Below the pieces are notes generated by a model. The model saw nothing but the letters and a program-made list of their open reading frames with translations. It was not told the DNA's origin and did not search any database. Positions 35,281 to 44,478 of a stretch of 64,000 nt of DNA are shown here, piece by piece; the first letter of the stretch is position 1, and each line of letters opens with the position of its first letter. The translations under genes were made by a program, and so were the position numbers. Origin of the DNA: Pollutimonas nitritireducens (lineage in GTDB: Bacteria > Pseudomonadota > Gammaproteobacteria > Burkholderiales > Burkholderiaceae_B); NCBI RefSeq assembly GCF_002849615.1, contig NZ_PDNV01000004.1, forward strand, positions 62,001 through 126,000, in the 5' to 3' direction.

Positions 35281-35340
35281 CTGTACTGGCAAAGATTCTG
35301 CAACAAGTGCTCATCGTTGCCCGTACAGGGAATGATGAGC
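35281..35340 (-). promoter_or_regulatory. Candidate expression platform: two competing hairpins in the ahcY leader
   Basis: On the transcript, GCUCAUC (from 35340) can pair with GAUGAGC (to 35309), enclosing CCC-UGUAC-GGG. Alternatively CUGUACGGGCAA (35328-35317) pairs with UUGCCAGUACAG (35292-35281), with one internal mismatch, followed by UUUUAUU. The two hairpins share bases and exclude each other. The first also shares GCUC with the riboswitch pseudoknot. Which one lowers expression is not clear by eye. Confidence 0.55.
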
Positions 35341-35430
35341 GCCGTTGAGACTAAAGAAGATCCTGAGCCTAGCGGATGGCACTGAAAAGCCCACAGGCTT
35401 CAGTCCGTTCCGTCGCAGCGCTCCTCAGGA
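35333..35430 (-). promoter_or_regulatory. SAH riboswitch upstream of ahcY
   Basis: The minus strand shows the conserved core: P1 UCCUGAG (35430-35424) with CUCAGGA (35367-35361); GGAGCGCUGCGAC after the 5' strand; a P2 hairpin ACUGAA..UUCAGU (35404-35381); the AGGCUC segment; and AACGGCGCUC, whose GCGCUC (35342-35337) pairs with GAGCGC (35423-35418) as the pseudoknot. This matches the published SAH riboswitch class known upstream of ahcY in beta- and gammaproteobacteria, where ligand binding raises expression. It directly precedes ahcY and follows the DUF1289 stop by 35 bases. Confidence 0.92.
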
Positions 35431-35465
35431 AGACCAGATTTTAGCGTAAAACTCCGAGGTGGGCT

Positions 35466-35774
35466 TCAGCCTTTGCGCCGCGGGTATCCTTGGGCCTTGA
35501 TACGTTGCCACACCTGCAGTTTTTCCTCATCGTCCAGGAACACCCAATTGGCGACTTCCATGGCAGTACGACCGCAACCGCGGCATATCTCATCGTACAG
35601 GGTGGAGCATACGGCGACACATGGAGAGTCGGAGGGAACGAGACTGCGCATGTTGACGTCGCCGGCGTCGTGAGCGACCACGCCGCTTTCGCGGCGCACT
35701 TCGGCAACGTCCAGGCGACGCCTGGCCGTTGCGAATGAAGACTCCGAGTCGGTATTTTCTTTGCGATGAGGCAT
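35466..35774 (-). CDS. DUF1289 domain protein
   Basis: A 102-residue protein whose C-terminal half carries the DUF1289 pattern SPCVAVCSTLYDEICRGCGR with four cysteines (about residues 50-69), followed by TAMEVANWVFLDDEEK. The cysteines suggest a small metal or Fe-S site, but no function is established. The start at 35774 has GGGGAG upstream; an internal start at 35651 would give only the conserved domain. It lies between metK and the ahcY riboswitch, so it may share the metK transcript. Confidence 0.82.
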   Translation of the reverse strand: MPHRKENTDSESSFATARRRLDVAEVRRESGVVAHDAGDVNMRSLVPSDSPCVAVCSTLYDEICRGCGRTAMEVANWVFLDDEEKLQVWQRIKAQGYPRRKG

Positions 35775-35831
35775 GGTCTGGACTCCCCCCGGGCGCCAGC
35801 CATGGCCCCTGGGGCTGTGGACATCAGGCGA

Positions 35832-36995
35832 TCAGGCCGCCTTTTTAAGAACTTGCACCTTGTCGGACGCTTCCCAGCTGAACTCCGGCTCGCTGCGGCC
35901 AAAGTGACCATAGGCAGCCGTTTTCGCGTAGATGGGACGCAGCAGGTCGAGCATGTTGATGATGCCCTTGGGCCGCAAATCGAAGTTTTCGCGCACCAGC
36001 CGGGCGATCTGGTCGTCGGGTATGACGCCGGTGCCCTCGGTGTAGACCGTGATATTGATGGGCTCGGCGACACCGATGGCATAGCTGACCTGTACCTGGC
36101 ACTGGCGTGCCAACCCTGCCGCCACGATATTCTTGGCCACATAGCGCGCTGCATAGGCAGCGGAACGGTCGACCTTTGAGGGGTCCTTGCCCGAGAATGC
36201 GCCGCCGCCATGAGGGCATGCGCCACCGTAGGTATCGACGATGATCTTGCGCCCGGTAAGGCCGCAATCGCCTTGCGGCCCTCCAATGATGAATACACCG
36301 GTGGGGTTGATCATGAACCGGGTTTGCGGAGTAAGCAGGCCATCGGGAAAACTGGGCTTGATGATGTGTTCGATGACGGCGTCCCGGATGTCGCTCTGCG
36401 ATATTTCGGGAGCGTGCTGAGTCGAGAGCACCACCGTATCGACTTCCACCGGCTTGCCATTGACATAACGGAATGTGACCTGCGACTTGGCATCGGGACG
36501 CAACCACGGCAGGCGGCCGTCTTTGCGCAGCTCGCTTTGGCGCTGCACCAGGCGGTGCGCGTACCAGATGGGAGCGGGCATGAGGTCGGGGGTTTCGTCG
36601 CAGGCATAGCCAAACATCAATCCCTGGTCGCCGGCACCCTGATTCAGGATTTCTTCCTCGGAGCGGTCAACACCTTGTGCAATATCGGGGGACTGCTTGT
36701 CGTAGGCAACCAATACGGCGCAACCTTTGTAATCGATCCCGTATTCGGTGTTGTCGTAGCCAATGCGTTGTATCGTGTCGCGCGCAACCTGGATGTAATC
36801 GACATTGGCCGTCGTGGTTATTTCGCCGGCCAGTACGACCAGACCGGTATTGCACAGCGTTTCGGCGGCAACGCGGGCGGTCGGGTCCTGGGTGAGGATG
36901 GCGTCGAGAATGGAATCGGAGATCTGGTCGGCCACCTTGTCGGGATGACCTTCGGATACGGATTCGGATGTGAATAGAAAATCGTTATTTGCCAC
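35832..36995 (-). CDS. metK: S-adenosylmethionine synthetase
   Basis: A 387-residue enzyme making SAM from methionine and ATP. Signatures are [20 protein letters not shown] (N-terminal ATP site), [13 protein letters not shown] (adenine/triphosphate loop) and [19 protein letters not shown]. The start is taken as the GTG at 36995 (reads MANNDFLF with formyl-Met), which has AGGAC upstream and matches the family N-terminus; an ATG at 37034 would add 13 unrelated residues. With ahcY and metF downstream on the same strand it forms a SAM-cycle block. Confidence 0.95.
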   Translation of the reverse strand: MANNDFLFTSESVSEGHPDKVADQISDSILDAILTQDPTARVAAETLCNTGLVVLAGEITTTANVDYIQVARDTIQRIGYDNTEYGIDYKGCAVLVAYDKQSPDIAQGVDRSEEEILNQGAGDQGLMFGYACDETPDLMPAPIWYAHRLVQRQSELRKDGRLPWLRPDAKSQVTFRYVNGKPVEVDTVVLSTQHAPEISQSDIRDAVIEHIIKPSFPDGLLTPQTRFMINPTGVFIIGGPQGDCGLTGRKIIVDTYGGACPHGGGAFSGKDPSKVDRSAAYAARYVAKNIVAAGLARQCQVQVSYAIGVAEPINITVYTEGTGVIPDDQIARLVRENFDLRPKGIINMLDLLRPIYAKTAAYGHFGRSEPEFSWEASDKVQVLKKAA

Positions 36996-37115
36996 GGCGA
37001 TGCGTCCTGTAAATATACTGGCTGAGGCCAGCATGGGGGTGGAACGAAACGCGTTGCACCTCGGATGCCTGCATAGCAGTAATTCTCAGGGCGCGACGCT
37101 TTAGCGGTTTTTTAT

Positions 37116-37141
37116 GCACTCTGTTTGATATAACAGGGTGC
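37116..37141. promoter_or_regulatory. Imperfect palindrome in the metK-lpxL divergent region
   Basis: GCACTCTGTT-TGATAT-AACAGGGTGC (37116-37141) has 10-base arms with one mismatch. It lies in the 250-base region between divergent metK and the first lipid A acyltransferase gene. No T-run follows on either strand, so an operator is more likely than a terminator. The protein that might bind it is unknown. I found no SAM riboswitch consensus in this region. Confidence 0.4.
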
Positions 37142-37246
37142 GATCGCTCCGCAAGTTGTCGGTTAACTCAGCGATAAAGGTTATTTTAAGCGAAAATAGT
37201 CAAACACATCTCTTCACACTTCTTGCACGAGGGTTATTGCCCGCTC

Positions 37247-38098
37247 ATGGTCCTGGCTTTATTTCGATTTCTGGCGTGGATACCGCTGCCGATACTGCAC
37301 GGTATAGGTAAGTTCGCAGGGCGCGCCCTGTATGCCTGGCCAGGCAGATACCGCAATCGTCTCCGGGCCAATGCCAGGCAAGCCGGCTATACCGATCCCG
37401 CCTTTGCCCGCCAATCCGCAGGCCAGACTGGCGCCATGATTTTTGAAACTCCCAAGGTTTGGCTGCGAAATGAAGAGTGCCTGCAAAAAGTCGTCAGCGA
37501 TGACAATGACGTGGTGCGGGACGCCTTGGCGGAAGGCCGGGGCATACTTTACTTGACACCGCATCTGGGATGCTTCGAGATCACGGCAAGATATCTCATC
37601 CAGCACGGCCCTATCACAGTCATGTACCGCCCGCCTCGCCAGGCCTTTCTGGAACCCATCATGGAACAGGCGCGCAACACGTCGGGATTGCGAGCCGTGC
37701 CCGCGACAATGCAGGGTGTGCGCGAATTCGTGCGAGCCCTCAAGCGCGGAGAGGCGGTGGGAATGTTGCCGGACCAGGTTCCCGGCGGCGGCGAAGGAGT
37801 GTGGGCGCCATTCTTCGGAAAACCCGCCTACACCATGACTCTCGCCGGAAAACTGGCCGTGCAGACCGGAGTCGCTGTCATCCTGACCGCGGGTGAACGA
37901 CTGGCTGCCGGCCAGGGTTGGCGCATTCACTACGTAAGGTTGCCAGAACCCCTGCCGACGGAGCCCCACGCCTTGGCCAACGCCATCAACGGGGCCATGG
38001 AGACCTTGATCAGGCGGTTTCCCCAGCAATATTTGTGGAGCTATAACCGTTATAAGGTTCCCAAAGGAGCGCCCTTGCGTCCATCGGATACAGAATAA
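37247..38098 (+). CDS. Lipid A late acyltransferase, LpxL/HtrB family (first copy)
   Basis: A 283-residue inner-membrane acyltransferase adding a secondary acyl chain to lipid A. An N-terminal hydrophobic segment (FLAWIPLPILHGIG) is followed by the HX4E catalytic motif in TPHLGCFEITARYL and by MYRPPRQAFLEPIM, VGMLPDQVPGGGEGVWAPFF, typical of the family. The ATG at 37247 is used; a TTG at 37223 would add eight residues. The stop touches the ATG of the second copy (TAAATG). Bordetella carries two such genes in tandem near dapF, so this is probably the same pair. Confidence 0.88.
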   Translation: MVLALFRFLAWIPLPILHGIGKFAGRALYAWPGRYRNRLRANARQAGYTDPAFARQSAGQTGAMIFETPKVWLRNEECLQKVVSDDNDVVRDALAEGRGILYLTPHLGCFEITARYLIQHGPITVMYRPPRQAFLEPIMEQARNTSGLRAVPATMQGVREFVRALKRGEAVGMLPDQVPGGGEGVWAPFFGKPAYTMTLAGKLAVQTGVAVILTAGERLAAGQGWRIHYVRLPEPLPTEPHALANAINGAMETLIRRFPQQYLWSYNRYKVPKGAPLRPSDTE

Positions 38099-38989
38099 AT
38101 GAAGTTCAATAAACTGCCTCTGCTTCGCTCCTTTTTCTCCTATCTCGGCCGCAGTCCGCTCCGGACCCGCAAACGCTGGGCCGGAATCCTTGGCTGGCTG
38201 GCATCAAGGCTGATGCGATCGCGCGCGCATATCGTGCGCAGCAATCTGGCGTTGTGCTTTCCAGAGCGGTCGGCGCAGGATCGCGAAGTATGGCTGCGCC
38301 AGCATTTCCGGCTGTTGGCCCATTCCGTCGTGGACCGCGGCCTGTTCTGGTTTGGCCAGCCTTCGACCATCCTGGCAACCACACCGATCACCGGACTCGA
38401 ATACCTGGACGAACTGCTCAAGGCCAAGCGCAAGATCATCCTGCTGGCACCACACTTTATCGGGCTCGATGCGGCCGCCACGCGCCTGACGATGTTCCTT
38501 CAGGATTCGGCCACTATGTACACCCGACAAAGCGATCCGGACGTCGACCAGATTGTGCGCGAGGGTCGCGGCCGCTTCAATCGCGTGAACCTGGTCAGCC
38601 GTCACGATGGCATACGCGGACTGATACGACACTTGCGCAATGGCATACCCGTCTACTATTTGCCCGATATGGATTTCGGCATTGCCGGTGCAGCGTTCGT
38701 ACCATTCTTCGGCGTACCGGCTGCCACGCTGCTGGCCACCGCGCAAATCGCAAAGGCCTGGAATGCCGCCGTCGTTCCTGTCATAAGCCGGCTCGATATC
38801 GCTACGGGGAAATACCATATCAGCGTCCTGCCGCCATTACAGGATTTTCCGGGTGCGCAAACACCGGAAGAAGCCACTGCCCGGTTGAACCGCCTTATTG
38901 AAGACTGGGTCCGGACCGACCCGGCGCAGTACTATTGGGTACACCGCCGTTTCAAGACACGCCCGCAAGGCGAGGCCCGCATTTACTGA
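38099..38989 (+). CDS. Lipid A late acyltransferase, LpxL/HtrB family (second copy)
   Basis: A 296-residue homologue of the preceding gene. The catalytic motif is HX4D ([16 protein letters not shown]). Later segments are [15 protein letters not shown] and [20 protein letters not shown], followed by [10 protein letters not shown] at the C-terminus. It starts immediately after the first copy, so both are translated from one message. The two enzymes probably acylate different lipid A positions or use different chain lengths; which is which cannot be told from sequence. Confidence 0.88.
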   Translation: MKFNKLPLLRSFFSYLGRSPLRTRKRWAGILGWLASRLMRSRAHIVRSNLALCFPERSAQDREVWLRQHFRLLAHSVVDRGLFWFGQPSTILATTPITGLEYLDELLKAKRKIILLAPHFIGLDAAATRLTMFLQDSATMYTRQSDPDVDQIVREGRGRFNRVNLVSRHDGIRGLIRHLRNGIPVYYLPDMDFGIAGAAFVPFFGVPAATLLATAQIAKAWNAAVVPVISRLDIATGKYHISVLPPLQDFPGAQTPEEATARLNRLIEDWVRTDPAQYYWVHRRFKTRPQGEARIY

Positions 38990-39108
38990 CATCACGTCGG
39001 TGTCCGCCCCCGGGTCCGTGGCCGCCCGCCCCATCCAGTGCGGCGTACGGGTTCGCGTGTTTCGAAAATCGCACGGACAAACCACCTGTAATCCGGGATA
39101 ATCAACCT

Positions 39109-40002
39109 ATGATCTGGAACTTCGCAAAAATGCAGGGCGCCGGCAACGACTTCGTTGTCCTCGATGGCGTGCGGCAATCAATACAAATGACGCCGCAGCG
39201 CGCACGTGCGCTGGCGGACCGGCACTTCGGCATCGGCGCCGACCAGCTCCTGCTGGTCGAGACGCCATCACATCCCGAAGCCGACTTCCGCTACCGCATC
39301 TTCAATGCTGATGGCACCGAGGTCGAGCATTGCGGCAATGGCGCGCGCTGTTTCGTTCAATTCGTACACGAGCAGGGCTTGTCGGGGCGCAACCCGCTGC
39401 GCGCCGAAATCTGCACAGGGCTGATCACCCTGACCCAATCGGAATTTGGCGATGTCTCTGTCGAAATGGGACAAACCCGATTCGAACCGGAAGCACTCGG
39501 ATTCGATGCCCAGGGCTTACTGTTCAGGCCTTGCGGTGAAGACACGCTATGGACTTTGCCGCTTGCCGGCCACGACGATGTCGAACTGTCCCTGGTCGCC
39601 ATTTCCAACCCGCATGCGGTACAGGTGGTCGACAATATCGACACCGCGGCCGTGGCGGACACAGGCCCTCTTATCGAGTCACATCCACGCTTCACGCAAC
39701 GCGTCAATGCCGGCTTCATGCAGGTCGTCGACCGCCACACCATTAAGCTGCGGGTGTACGAGCGCGGCGCTGGCGAAACCCTGGCATGCGGCACTGGCGC
39801 CTGCGCGGCAGTGGTCGCGGGCATCCGGCGCGGACTGCTCGACAGCCCCGTTATAGTGAACACGCGCGGCGGCCAGCTTACGGTAGGTTGGGACAACACT
39901 ATTCTGCGCATGAGCGGACCCGCCGTAACAGTATTTACCGGCCAGGTCGACATCGACGCGCTCACCCATCAGTTCAACACCAAGGATCCAACCCTCAAAT
40001 GA
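39109..40002 (+). CDS. dapF: Diaminopimelate epimerase
   Basis: A 297-residue enzyme interconverting LL- and meso-diaminopimelate for lysine and peptidoglycan. The two catalytic cysteines are C75 ([10 protein letters not shown]) and C227 (LACGTGACA). The N-terminus is [20 protein letters not shown], as usual, which fixes the start at 39109 instead of a longer upstream frame. It overlaps the DUF484 gene by ATGA in the common dapF-DUF484-xerC arrangement. Confidence 0.96.
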   Translation: MIWNFAKMQGAGNDFVVLDGVRQSIQMTPQRARALADRHFGIGADQLLLVETPSHPEADFRYRIFNADGTEVEHCGNGARCFVQFVHEQGLSGRNPLRAEICTGLITLTQSEFGDVSVEMGQTRFEPEALGFDAQGLLFRPCGEDTLWTLPLAGHDDVELSLVAISNPHAVQVVDNIDTAAVADTGPLIESHPRFTQRVNAGFMQVVDRHTIKLRVYERGAGETLACGTGACAAVVAGIRRGLLDSPVIVNTRGGQLTVGWDNTILRMSGPAVTVFTGQVDIDALTHQFNTKDPTLK

Positions 40003-40682
40003 CCGCAAGCAGCTTCTCCGCCGACAATATCGCGCACTTCTTGAAAGAGCACCCTGAATTTTTTCAGAACCATGCCGAGTTGTTTTCCAGTCTGCGGGTA
40101 CCCCACCCCAATGAAACGCGGGCGATTTCGCTTGGCGAACGGCAGATACTGACGCTGCGCGCCCGGACCAAGGATCTGGAGTGGAAACTCTCCGGCCTGG
40201 TCAGCAATGCCAGTGGCAATGAGAGAATCAGCAAGACGCTCATGCAGTGGTGTTGTCGCATGCTGGCCGAAGACGACGCCTTGCAGATTCCGGCACACAT
40301 CGTTCGCAGCCTTGGTGACTTGTTCGACCTTCCTACCATTGCCTTGCGGGTCTGGAATCTGACCAGGCTCGAGGACAGCGAGTTTGCACAAGATGTCACC
40401 GATACGATCCGGACCTACGCGCGCGATCTCGCCAAGCCGTTTTGCGGTCCTCTCGCAGACCAGGAGGCCGCCAGCTGGTTGGGTACCCCACCCGCTTCGC
40501 TGGCCATTATTGCTCTGCGTCCGGCGGGCCGGGTCGAACCTATCGGCTTGCTGGTGCTGGGTTCTGACGATCCAGAGCGTTTCACGCCGGACATGGGCAC
40601 CGCCTTTCTTGACACCATCAACGAATTGGCCAGCGCCAGCTTGTTGCGTCTGCAAGGTCCCGATCACCAGGAATACGCGTAG
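39999..40682 (+). CDS. DUF484 family protein (GAF-like)
   Basis: A 227-residue protein with the DUF484 N-terminus [20 protein letters not shown] and a C-terminal GAF-like half ([20 protein letters not shown], then [15 protein letters not shown]). The start at 39999 overlaps the dapF stop. The family is conserved between dapF and xerC in many proteobacteria, but its function is not established. Confidence 0.9.
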   Translation: MTASSFSADNIAHFLKEHPEFFQNHAELFSSLRVPHPNETRAISLGERQILTLRARTKDLEWKLSGLVSNASGNERISKTLMQWCCRMLAEDDALQIPAHIVRSLGDLFDLPTIALRVWNLTRLEDSEFAQDVTDTIRTYARDLAKPFCGPLADQEAASWLGTPPASLAIIALRPAGRVEPIGLLVLGSDDPERFTPDMGTAFLDTINELASASLLRLQGPDHQEYA

Positions 40683-40691
40683 GTATCCAGC

Positions 40692-41645
40692 ATGCATGCC
40701 TTGCCTACCCCCATGGAGCAATGGCTCGCGCACTTGCAGTCCAACCGGCGGTACTCCATGCACACCCTGGCAGGGTACCGGCAAGATCTTTGGCACTTGA
40801 TACAGTGCCACCCGGATACCGCGCTGGATGGCCTGACCGAGAGCCACATCCGGCATGCGGTCGCCCGCCTGCATAGCCGGGGGCTCAAGCCAAGAAGTCT
40901 TGCGCGCGCACTCGCCGCTTGGCGCGGTTTTTTCCAGTGGCAAGCCACGGCTGCGGGGCTCGAGTTCAATCCGGTTGCCGGTGTGCGTGCACCGAAGGCT
41001 CCTCGCAGCCTGCCCAAGGCCCTCTCGGTCGAGCAGGCGCAGGTGTTGCTCGACCGTCCCGGCCTGCCCGCCCCGCACACGGCGATCGATTGCCGCGACC
41101 AGGCCATGTTCGAGATCCTGTACGCCAGCGGTTTGCGGTTGGCCGAACTGGTGAGCCTGGACTGGCGCTACTGCCGCCAAGACCGGTACGAATCGGAAAG
41201 CTGGATACTGCTGTCGGAGCAGGAAGCGATTGTGAAAGGCAAAGGCAACAAGACGCGCAGCGTTCCGCTGGGACGCAAAGCCGTCGATGCGATAGAGCGC
41301 TGGCTGGAACTACGACATCAATTGCACGCCGGCGCGTCCACAGACGCCGATTCTGCGGCGGCACTCTTCCTGGGCGTTCGCGGCAAGCGTATCAGTCCCC
41401 GCGTCGTTCAAATGCAATTGAATAAGCTGGCCGCGCTTGTCGGATTGCCCGTCCATGTGCACCCACATAGCCTGCGCCATAGCTTTGCCAGCCATATGCT
41501 CCAATCAGCGCAGGATCTTCGCGCGGTGCAAGAGCTGCTGGGACACGCCAATATTTCCACCACGCAAATCTATACGCGGCTCGACTTCCAGCACCTGGCC
41601 CAGGTGTATGACAAGGCCCATCCCCGGGCAAACCGCAAGCGTTGA
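40692..41645 (+). CDS. xerC: Tyrosine recombinase XerC
   Basis: A 317-residue site-specific recombinase that, with XerD, resolves chromosome dimers at dif. The N-terminal SAM-like domain has MEQWLAHLQSNRRYSMHTLAGY. The catalytic domain has Arg in LYASGLRLAELVSLDW, Lys in KGKGNKTRSVPLG, HxxR in HPHSLRHSFASHML, His in LGHANIST and the nucleophile Y294 in TQIYTRLDF. All six catalytic positions are present. It is 9 bases downstream of the DUF484 gene. Confidence 0.94.
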   Translation: MHALPTPMEQWLAHLQSNRRYSMHTLAGYRQDLWHLIQCHPDTALDGLTESHIRHAVARLHSRGLKPRSLARALAAWRGFFQWQATAAGLEFNPVAGVRAPKAPRSLPKALSVEQAQVLLDRPGLPAPHTAIDCRDQAMFEILYASGLRLAELVSLDWRYCRQDRYESESWILLSEQEAIVKGKGNKTRSVPLGRKAVDAIERWLELRHQLHAGASTDADSAAALFLGVRGKRISPRVVQMQLNKLAALVGLPVHVHPHSLRHSFASHMLQSAQDLRAVQELLGHANISTTQIYTRLDFQHLAQVYDKAHPRANRKR

Positions 41646-41664
41646 CTGCCTGGAGCTCTGTCAG

Positions 41665-42669
41665 CTATTTCGCCGGTTGCAGCGCGTAGAGCAGCTGGCC
41701 CGCATTCCAGGTAAACATGCCCAGGTATGTTGAAGCAGGCTGATCGGCAGGTGCAAGCGCATCGGAATATAAGGTACCGCCCACTTTCGCCTTGGTTTCA
41801 CGCGCGACCTGCTCAACCAACTTGGCATTCGTAGTATTTTCGATGAACACGCCCGCAATGCCTTCCTTCTTGGCCAGGTCAACGATGACAGCCACATCGC
41901 GAGCGGAAGGCTCCGCCTGGCTCGAGAAGCCCGCCACTGACAAAAACCGTATGCCATAGTCCTGCGCAAAATACCCGAATGCATCATGCGACGTGATTAC
42001 CTTGCGTCTTTCGGGGGGAATGGCATCGAGCGCTTGCCTGATTTCCGCATCAAGATCCTTCATTTTTTTTATGTACGCGTCGGCGCGTTTCCTGTAACTC
42101 GACCGGTGCTCCGGATCGGCCAGCGATAGGCCCTCTGCAATGTTTTCGGCATAGATCATGCCATTGGTCAGGCTTTGCCATGCGTGAGGATCGACGTCGC
42201 CGTGATCGTGGCCAGCCCCGGCATCGCCATCTTTGTCATGTTCGAGCCCCTCGTGCGGCGGTTCACCATGCTCGTTATCGTTTAAGTGCCTGGGAGCGAC
42301 ACCCTTGGAAGCCAGTACCTGGGCACCCTCGAAACCCGCAGCCTTTATAAGGCGGGGCAGCCATCCTTCGAAATCCATGCCATTTATGACCAGCACCTGT
42401 GCTTGCGACAAGGCCTGGACATCGCGTGGCGTCGGTTCGAACGAGTGCGCATCGCCATTTGGACCCACGATGGTGGTCAACGCGACGTGTTCCCCGCCGA
42501 TTTCCTTGACCATGTCGCCGATAATCGAAAAACTGGCAACCACGCGCAGGGGACTATTCGCCGCCCAGGCGAAGGGAGTCGCAATGACCAGGGCGCCGCC
42601 TGCAAGCGCGGCGAGGATCCTGCGCCGGCTGAGTAATGGATATCGTTGACCGTCAAGGGTTTTCATCAT
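41665..42669 (-). CDS. znuA: Zinc ABC transporter periplasmic binding protein, ZnuA type
   Basis: A 334-residue cluster A-I metal-binding protein. The metal histidines are expected in DAHSFEPTPRD, DPHAWQSLTNG and SHDAFGYFAQDYG. A His/Asp-rich loop around residues 130-160 (HLNDNEHGEPPHEGLEHD and GAGHDHGDVDPHA) is the feature of zinc-specific members. The signal region SRRRILAALAGGALVI resembles a Tat motif. Its ATG shares one base with the permease stop (TAATG). Zur-box-like and zur sequences upstream support zinc as the substrate. Confidence 0.88.
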   Translation of the reverse strand: MMKTLDGQRYPLLSRRRILAALAGGALVIATPFAWAANSPLRVVASFSIIGDMVKEIGGEHVALTTIVGPNGDAHSFEPTPRDVQALSQAQVLVINGMDFEGWLPRLIKAAGFEGAQVLASKGVAPRHLNDNEHGEPPHEGLEHDKDGDAGAGHDHGDVDPHAWQSLTNGMIYAENIAEGLSLADPEHRSSYRKRADAYIKKMKDLDAEIRQALDAIPPERRKVITSHDAFGYFAQDYGIRFLSVAGFSSQAEPSARDVAVIVDLAKKEGIAGVFIENTTNAKLVEQVARETKAKVGGTLYSDALAPADQPASTYLGMFTWNAGQLLYALQPAK

Positions 42670-43568
42670 TAAGGTCGCTCCGAAATTTGAGAAAGTCGAT
42701 GATGCCTGGCATAGGCCTGCGTCGCGGCCTGCAACAGCCCCCCGAGCGGCCCAAACAACACGGAAATAAAGTACACCGCTCCCGCCGAGAGAATGATCGA
42801 CGGCGACGCCGGCACATTTGCGTAATAGGAAAACAAGAGCCCGGTATATGAGGCGACACTGCCGATGACTGCGGCCAATACCATCTGGCGTCCCACTGAC
42901 CGCACCCAGAACCGGGCTGCGGTGGCCGGCAGCATCATGATCCCCACGACCATCAGCGTTCCCAGTACCTGGAACCCCGCCACCAGCGTCATGACCAACA
43001 GCACGAGGAAAACCATGTGTATCAGGGAACCCGTCCTACCCTCGCCGCGCAGGAATAAAGGATCCAGGCATTCCACCACCAGCGGCCTGAAGATCAGGGC
43101 CAACATGAGCAGAGTAATGGACGATGTCGTGCTCACGAGCAGCAAGGACCCGTCGTCCAAGCCAAGCACGGTTCCAAACAGCACATGGATAAGGTCCATG
43201 TTGGAGCCTCGCAGAGAGACCAGCAACACACCGAGCCCGAGTGAAACAAGATAGAACGCGGCAAAGCTGGCATCTTCACGTTGTGGTGTCAGCCGGGCGA
43301 CAGCGCCAGCAAGCAAGGCCACGACCAGGCCAGTAATCATGCCGCCTATCGTCATGGCGCTCAAGGACAGCCCCGCGGTCAGGAAACCCACCGCAACCCC
43401 CGGCAAAATGGCGTGAGCCATGGCGTCGCCCATCAGGCTCATGCGCCGCAGGACGAGGAATACGCCCAAAGGTCCAGCAGCGAAAGCCAGGGCCAGCGCT
43501 CCCGCAAGAGCGCGGCGCATGAAACCATAATCAATGAACGGGCCGAACATAAGATCGAAGAGCCACAT
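42669..43568 (-). CDS. znuB: Zinc ABC transporter permease, ZnuB type
   Basis: A 299-residue membrane protein of the ABC-3 (metal) permease family with about eight hydrophobic segments. Typical segments are FLVLRRMSLMGDAMAHAILPG and FQVLGTLMVVGIMMLPAATA. The start at 43568 (MWLFDLMFGPFIDYGFMRRA) is chosen because it overlaps the ATPase stop as TGATG, a coupling signal. Confidence 0.9.
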   Translation of the reverse strand: MWLFDLMFGPFIDYGFMRRALAGALALAFAAGPLGVFLVLRRMSLMGDAMAHAILPGVAVGFLTAGLSLSAMTIGGMITGLVVALLAGAVARLTPQREDASFAAFYLVSLGLGVLLVSLRGSNMDLIHVLFGTVLGLDDGSLLLVSTTSSITLLMLALIFRPLVVECLDPLFLRGEGRTGSLIHMVFLVLLVMTLVAGFQVLGTLMVVGIMMLPATAARFWVRSVGRQMVLAAVIGSVASYTGLLFSYYANVPASPSIILSAGAVYFISVLFGPLGGLLQAATQAYARHHRLSQISERP

Positions 43569-44284
43569 CAGAGATAGTCTCCCGCACATAAATGCCGTGC
43601 CAAGTGCAGATTTTCGGGCGTCAGTACGTCCTGGGTCGGCCCCCAGGCGACAGCTTGTCCCGCCATAAGCAGGGCTTGCGGAAAATGACTACGCACCATA
43701 TCAAGATCGTGCAACACGGCGATGACAGTACGGCCTTCCCGATGCCAGGATTCCAGCAATACCATGAGATCCTCGGTCGTATTGCGATCAACCGCGGCAA
43801 ATGGTTCGTCCAGCAACAGCGTATGGGCATCGTGCAGCAACAAGCGTGCGAACAAAGCGCGCTGCAATTGTCCTCCGGACAGCGTGCCGATGATACGCGG
43901 ACCGAAATCGGCCAGTCCCACCATGTCGAGCGCGGCCTTTACCCTTTCGTGCTCGGATGAGTCAAACTTTTTCCAAGCACCGACGCGCCGCCAGGCGCCC
44001 ATGGCAACGAGGTCATAAGTGCTGATGGGGAAGCTACGATCAAGCTCGCCCAATTGCGGCAGGCAGGCAATCTGGTTGCGCGAGTCGCCCGCCAGTCGTA
44101 TTCGTCCGCGCAAAGGACTGACCAATCCCATGATCCCCTTGATCAGGGTAGACTTGCCGGCCCCATTGGGACCAACGATGGCGGTCAGCGAACCGCGCGC
44201 AAAAGAACCAGTGACATCGCGCACTGCCACGCGATCACGCCAGCCCAGAGAGACCTGATCCAATTCAATTACAGCGCTTGTCAT
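43568..44284 (-). CDS. znuC: Zinc ABC transporter ATP-binding protein, ZnuC type
   Basis: A 238-residue ATPase. Walker A is GPNGAGKSTLIKG (about 38-50), the signature is LSGGQLQRALFARLL and Walker B LLLDEPFAAVD, followed by VLHDLDMVRSHFP with the switch histidine. Its ATG lacks a good ribosome site and is only 7 bases downstream of the 50-residue ORF, so its translation may depend on that upstream ORF. Confidence 0.9.
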   Translation of the reverse strand: MTSAVIELDQVSLGWRDRVAVRDVTGSFARGSLTAIVGPNGAGKSTLIKGIMGLVSPLRGRIRLAGDSRNQIACLPQLGELDRSFPISTYDLVAMGAWRRVGAWKKFDSSEHERVKAALDMVGLADFGPRIIGTLSGGQLQRALFARLLLHDAHTLLLDEPFAAVDRNTTEDLMVLLESWHREGRTVIAVLHDLDMVRSHFPQALLMAGQAVAWGPTQDVLTPENLHLARHLCAGDYL

Positions 44285-44291
44285 TGTGTGA

Positions 44292-44444
44292 TCACGGCCA
44301 CCACCCCATTGCCCAGGCAGTCATCATCCATAGAAATGCCACGGCCAGGGATACGCGGGCCAGGCGCTGGACAGCGGACGCCAGCAGTCCGGAACCACGA
44401 TAGTGGCCAGGCTTTCTTAACGAGGCAGAAAGGTTTCGATGCAT
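44292..44444 (-). CDS. Small ORF (50 residues) leading the znuCBA unit
   Basis: Reading MHRNLSASLRKPGHYRGSGL and onward, it has a basic N-terminal half and a hydrophobic, Trp-rich C-terminus (about 31-49, containing VSLAVAFLWMMTAWAMGWW). It ends 7 bases before znuC and begins 35 bases inside the Zur-box-like palindrome. Its own ribosome site is weak. The position suggests either a small membrane protein cotranscribed with znuCBA or a leader peptide whose translation controls znuC. I do not recognise it. Confidence 0.45.
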   Translation of the reverse strand: MHRNLSASLRKPGHYRGSGLLASAVQRLARVSLAVAFLWMMTAWAMGWWP

Positions 44445-44478
44445 GGGGCGGGACCGCACAGGAAGGAAAGTGACTGAT

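Noticed and set aside
37019-37034. ATG at 37034 as the metK start
   Set aside because: It adds residues not seen in the family and has a poorer ribosome site than the GTG at 36995, which follows AGGAC.
36996-37246. A SAM riboswitch upstream of metK
   Set aside because: I looked for SAM-I, SAM-II and SAM/SAH-like cores on the metK strand and saw no match; only an operator-like palindrome is present.
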